NCBI GenBank assembly: GCA_016649475.1 | Contig: JAENXP010000076.1 | Coordinates: 1 to 8,000 of the forward strand | Origin: Burkholderiales bacterium | GTDB lineage: Bacteria > Pseudomonadota > Gammaproteobacteria > Burkholderiales > SG8-39 | DNA length: 8,000 nt | Direction: 5' to 3' | Part shown: positions 6,272 through 8,000 of the stretch, piece after piece | Layout of the letters: each line of letters begins with the position of its first letter | Numbering within the stretch: position 1 is the stretch's first letter | Translations under genes and position numbers: made by a program | Notes under the pieces: generated by a model | Databases searched by the model: none | Told to the model about the DNA's origin: nothing | The model's input: the letters and a program-made list of their open reading frames with translations, nothing else

Positions 6272-7936
6272 ATGGCCAAGCTGAGCGGCCGTACCGCGTT
6301 TCTGAAACTCCTCGTCGACGAGGGCGTGAGCCATCTGTTCGGCAATCCGGGCACCACCGAATTGCCGCTGATGGAAGTGGTGCCTGATTTCCCCGAGCTC
6401 AAGTATGTGCTAGGCCTGCAGGAAGCCGTGGTCGTGGGCATGGCCGACGGCTACGCGCGCGCGTCCCGGGGACTCGCCGCCTGCAGCCTGCACGTGGCCC
6501 CCGGCCTGGGCAACGCGATGGGCGCGCTGTATAACGCCAAGTTTTCCGGCTCGCCGCTGATCGTCACCTGCGGGCAGCAGGAACAGGGCCACGGACTGCT
6601 GGAGCCGCTGCTCTACGATCCGCTGGTGCCGATAGCGCAGCCCATGGTCAAGTGGGCGGTGGAAGTGACGCGCGCAGAAGACCTGCCGCGCATCGTGCGC
6701 CGCGCCGCGAAAGTGGCGCTGACTCCGCCTACCGGCCCGGTATTCATCAGCCTGCCCGGCGACGTGCTCGACGCCGAAGCCGAGCTCGACTTCGGCAAGC
6801 CGACCAGGGTGGACGCGCGCGTGCGGCCCGCGGACGAAGCGCTGGAGCAGCTCGCGGCGAAGCTGCTGGCGGCGCGCAATCCGATGATCCTCGCGGGCCA
6901 GGAGCTGGCGATACACGACGCTTTCGCCGAAGCGGCCGAACTCGCCGAATTGCTCGGCGCCGCGGTGTACCAGCAGCCGATTCATTACTGCGCGCAGTTT
7001 CCGAGCGCGCATCCTGCCTATCTCGGCGCGTTGACGCGCAGCCAGAAGCAGGTGCGCGCCGCGCTGGAACCCTACGACCTGATGCTGTGCCTGGGCGCGG
7101 ACCTGTTGCGCATGTCGGTCTACAGCCCGGTCGCGCCGCTGCCCGAAGGCATGCCGGTGGTGCATATCAGCGAGCGCGACTGGGAGCTGGGCAAGAATTA
7201 TCCGACCGAAATGGCGCTGCGCGCGAACGTCAAGGAGACCCTGCGCGCGCTGCTGCCGCTGGTGCGCGAGCGCCGCTCAAGCGCCGGGGCCGAAGCGGCC
7301 GGCCGGCGGCTGGACGCGCTCAAGTTGCGCAATTGGACGGTGCAGCGCGAGCAGGCCCGCGTCGAGATGATGCGCGCCGCCGAGACTGCGCCGATCGATC
7401 CGGGCTACCTGATGCTTTCCATCTGCGAGACGCTGCCGCAGGATGCGATCGTGGTGGAGGAGGCGCTGACCTCGGCTACGGCGCTGCCGGGCTTCCTGCA
7501 TTTGCGCGATCCCAAGTGCTACTACGGACTCTCCAGCGGCGGCCTCGGCTTCGGCGTGCCCGGCGCGGTAGGCATCAGCCTGGCGCAGCCGGGGCGACCG
7601 GTGGTGGCGATCATCGGCGACGGCAGCATGATGTACGGGGTGCAGGCACTGTGGACCGCGGCGCACCTGAAGCTGCCGATCACCTATGTCGTCGCCAACA
7701 ACCGCAGCTACCGCATCCTCAAGGAACGGCTGGTATCCATGCGCGCCACCGACCGCTTTACCGGCATGGATCTGCGTGATCCGGAAATCGATTACACCGG
7801 TCTCGCGCGCTCGCTCGGCGTCGCGGCCGAGCGCGTCACCGATCCGCAGGCCATAGTGCCTGCGCTGCGCGCCGCGCTCGCCGCCGGCGGCCCGCGCCTG
7901 ATCGAAGTGATGATCGCCGACGGCTTCGGAAGCTGA
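6272..7936 (+). CDS. thiamine-diphosphate-dependent enzyme, benzoylformate decarboxylase (MdlC) type
   Basis: This 554-residue protein has the three-domain layout of ThDP decarboxylases: pyrimidine-binding domain at about 1-170, central domain at about 190-330 and pyrophosphate-binding domain at about 370-550. NPGTTELP is at 25-32 and the ThDP-activating Glu is E51 in LQE. The histidines H74 (SLHVAPG) and H247 (FPSAHP) fit the two catalytic histidines of benzoylformate decarboxylase. The cofactor motif runs from GDGS (449-452) to NN (476-477), with D450 and N477 as metal ligands. Such enzymes decarboxylate 2-keto acids or join and cleave C-C bonds next to a keto group. The pocket differs from the true enzyme: T28 for Ser26, I482 for Ala460 and R486 for Phe464. 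The ATG is 2 bases after the dehydrogenase stop with no clear ribosome-binding site, so translation is probably coupled. The in-frame open stretch from 5567 is rejected because it overlaps the dehydrogenase. The substrate is unknown; acetolactate synthase is less likely given the histidines. Confidence 0.9.
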   Translation: MAKLSGRTAFLKLLVDEGVSHLFGNPGTTELPLMEVVPDFPELKYVLGLQEAVVVGMADGYARASRGLAACSLHVAPGLGNAMGALYNAKFSGSPLIVTCGQQEQGHGLLEPLLYDPLVPIAQPMVKWAVEVTRAEDLPRIVRRAAKVALTPPTGPVFISLPGDVLDAEAELDFGKPTRVDARVRPADEALEQLAAKLLAARNPMILAGQELAIHDAFAEAAELAELLGAAVYQQPIHYCAQFPSAHPAYLGALTRSQKQVRAALEPYDLMLCLGADLLRMSVYSPVAPLPEGMPVVHISERDWELGKNYPTEMALRANVKETLRALLPLVRERRSSAGAEAAGRRLDALKLRNWTVQREQARVEMMRAAETAPIDPGYLMLSICETLPQDAIVVEEALTSATALPGFLHLRDPKCYYGLSSGGLGFGVPGAVGISLAQPGRPVVAIIGDGSMMYGVQALWTAAHLKLPITYVVANNRSYRILKERLVSMRATDRFTGMDLRDPEIDYTGLARSLGVAAERVTDPQAIVPALRAALAAGGPRLIEVMIADGFGS

Positions 7937-8000
7937 AAAGGCTCTGCATGCACCGTCTGAAATACTGTCGCAAGCCATCTCGGACTTGCGCGCTGCGCGC
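7937..8000 (+). other. window end after the ThDP gene, no assignable gene
   Basis: No terminator is visible within these 64 bases. An ATG at 7948-7950, 6 bases after AAAAGG (7936-7941), opens a frame to the window end, but its 17 residues (MHRLKYCRKPSRTC and so on) look atypical. Another frame, open from 7935, reads PSEILSQAISDLRAAR from 7953, which looks more like real protein, but it has no standard start. Either could begin a third gene of the operon. Confidence 0.3.

Noticed and set aside
6272..7936. Acetolactate synthase large subunit
   Set aside because: The two active-site histidines and the NPGTTELP opening fit the benzoylformate decarboxylase group, and no small regulatory subunit gene follows in the visible sequence.
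6410..7978. Long antisense open frames opposite the ThDP gene (7165-6410 and 7978-7277)
   Set aside because: They are His/Arg/Gln-rich shadow frames expected opposite high-GC coding sequence, with no domain and no ribosome-binding site evidence.
1..8000. CRISPR array, insertion sequence, tRNA or rRNA gene
   Set aside because: I saw no regularly spaced repeats, transposase motifs, terminal inverted repeats with target duplications, or tRNA-like cloverleaf on either strand.

Overview
The window is GC-rich bacterial chromosome with dense, well-formed genes. The cold-shock protein is of the form usual in Betaproteobacteria, and the carbon-metabolism genes resemble the alicyclic-acid (cyclohexanecarboxylate / benzoyl-CoA) branch known from Rhodopseudomonas palustris. 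The best guess is a metabolically versatile betaproteobacterium. This is inferred from protein resemblance recalled from memory, not from a search.

Layout. (1) Positions 1-75 are the last codons of an upstream + strand gene, followed by a hairpin. (2) Positions 162-2570 encode an 802-residue secreted protein with a signal peptide, a large N-terminal region I cannot name, and cadherin/Ig-like beta-sandwich repeats at the C-terminal end. A textbook Rho-independent terminator follows. (3) Positions 2623-2928 are a noncoding leader region holding a good sigma-70 promoter for a CspA-type cold-shock gene (2929-3132), which has its own terminator. (4) On the - strand, 4816 down to 3229, is a two-gene unit: a short-chain dehydrogenase closely resembling BadH, followed by a crotonase-family hydrolase closely resembling BadI. 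(5) A 289-base divergent control region (4817-5105) separates that unit from a + strand pair: an acyl-CoA dehydrogenase (5106-6269) and, 2 bases after it, a thiamine-diphosphate enzyme of the benzoylformate decarboxylase type (6272-7936). The last 64 bases hold no gene that can be assigned.

How the genes may work together. BadH oxidises 2-hydroxycyclohexanecarboxyl-CoA to the 2-keto compound, and BadI opens the ring hydrolytically to pimelyl-CoA. An acyl-CoA dehydrogenase is needed one or more steps earlier or later in such a route, so the divergent dehydrogenase is a plausible partner. The ThDP enzyme is not part of the known Bad/Ali pathway and is the most intriguing member. Its two catalytic histidines and cofactor motif are intact, but the substrate pocket differs from true benzoylformate decarboxylase. 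The divergent promoter region shows overlapping, oppositely directed -10 elements and a 10-bp tandem repeat beside the -35 element, which suggests joint control of both arms. The CoA ligase and the hydratase (AliA, BadK) are not in the window.
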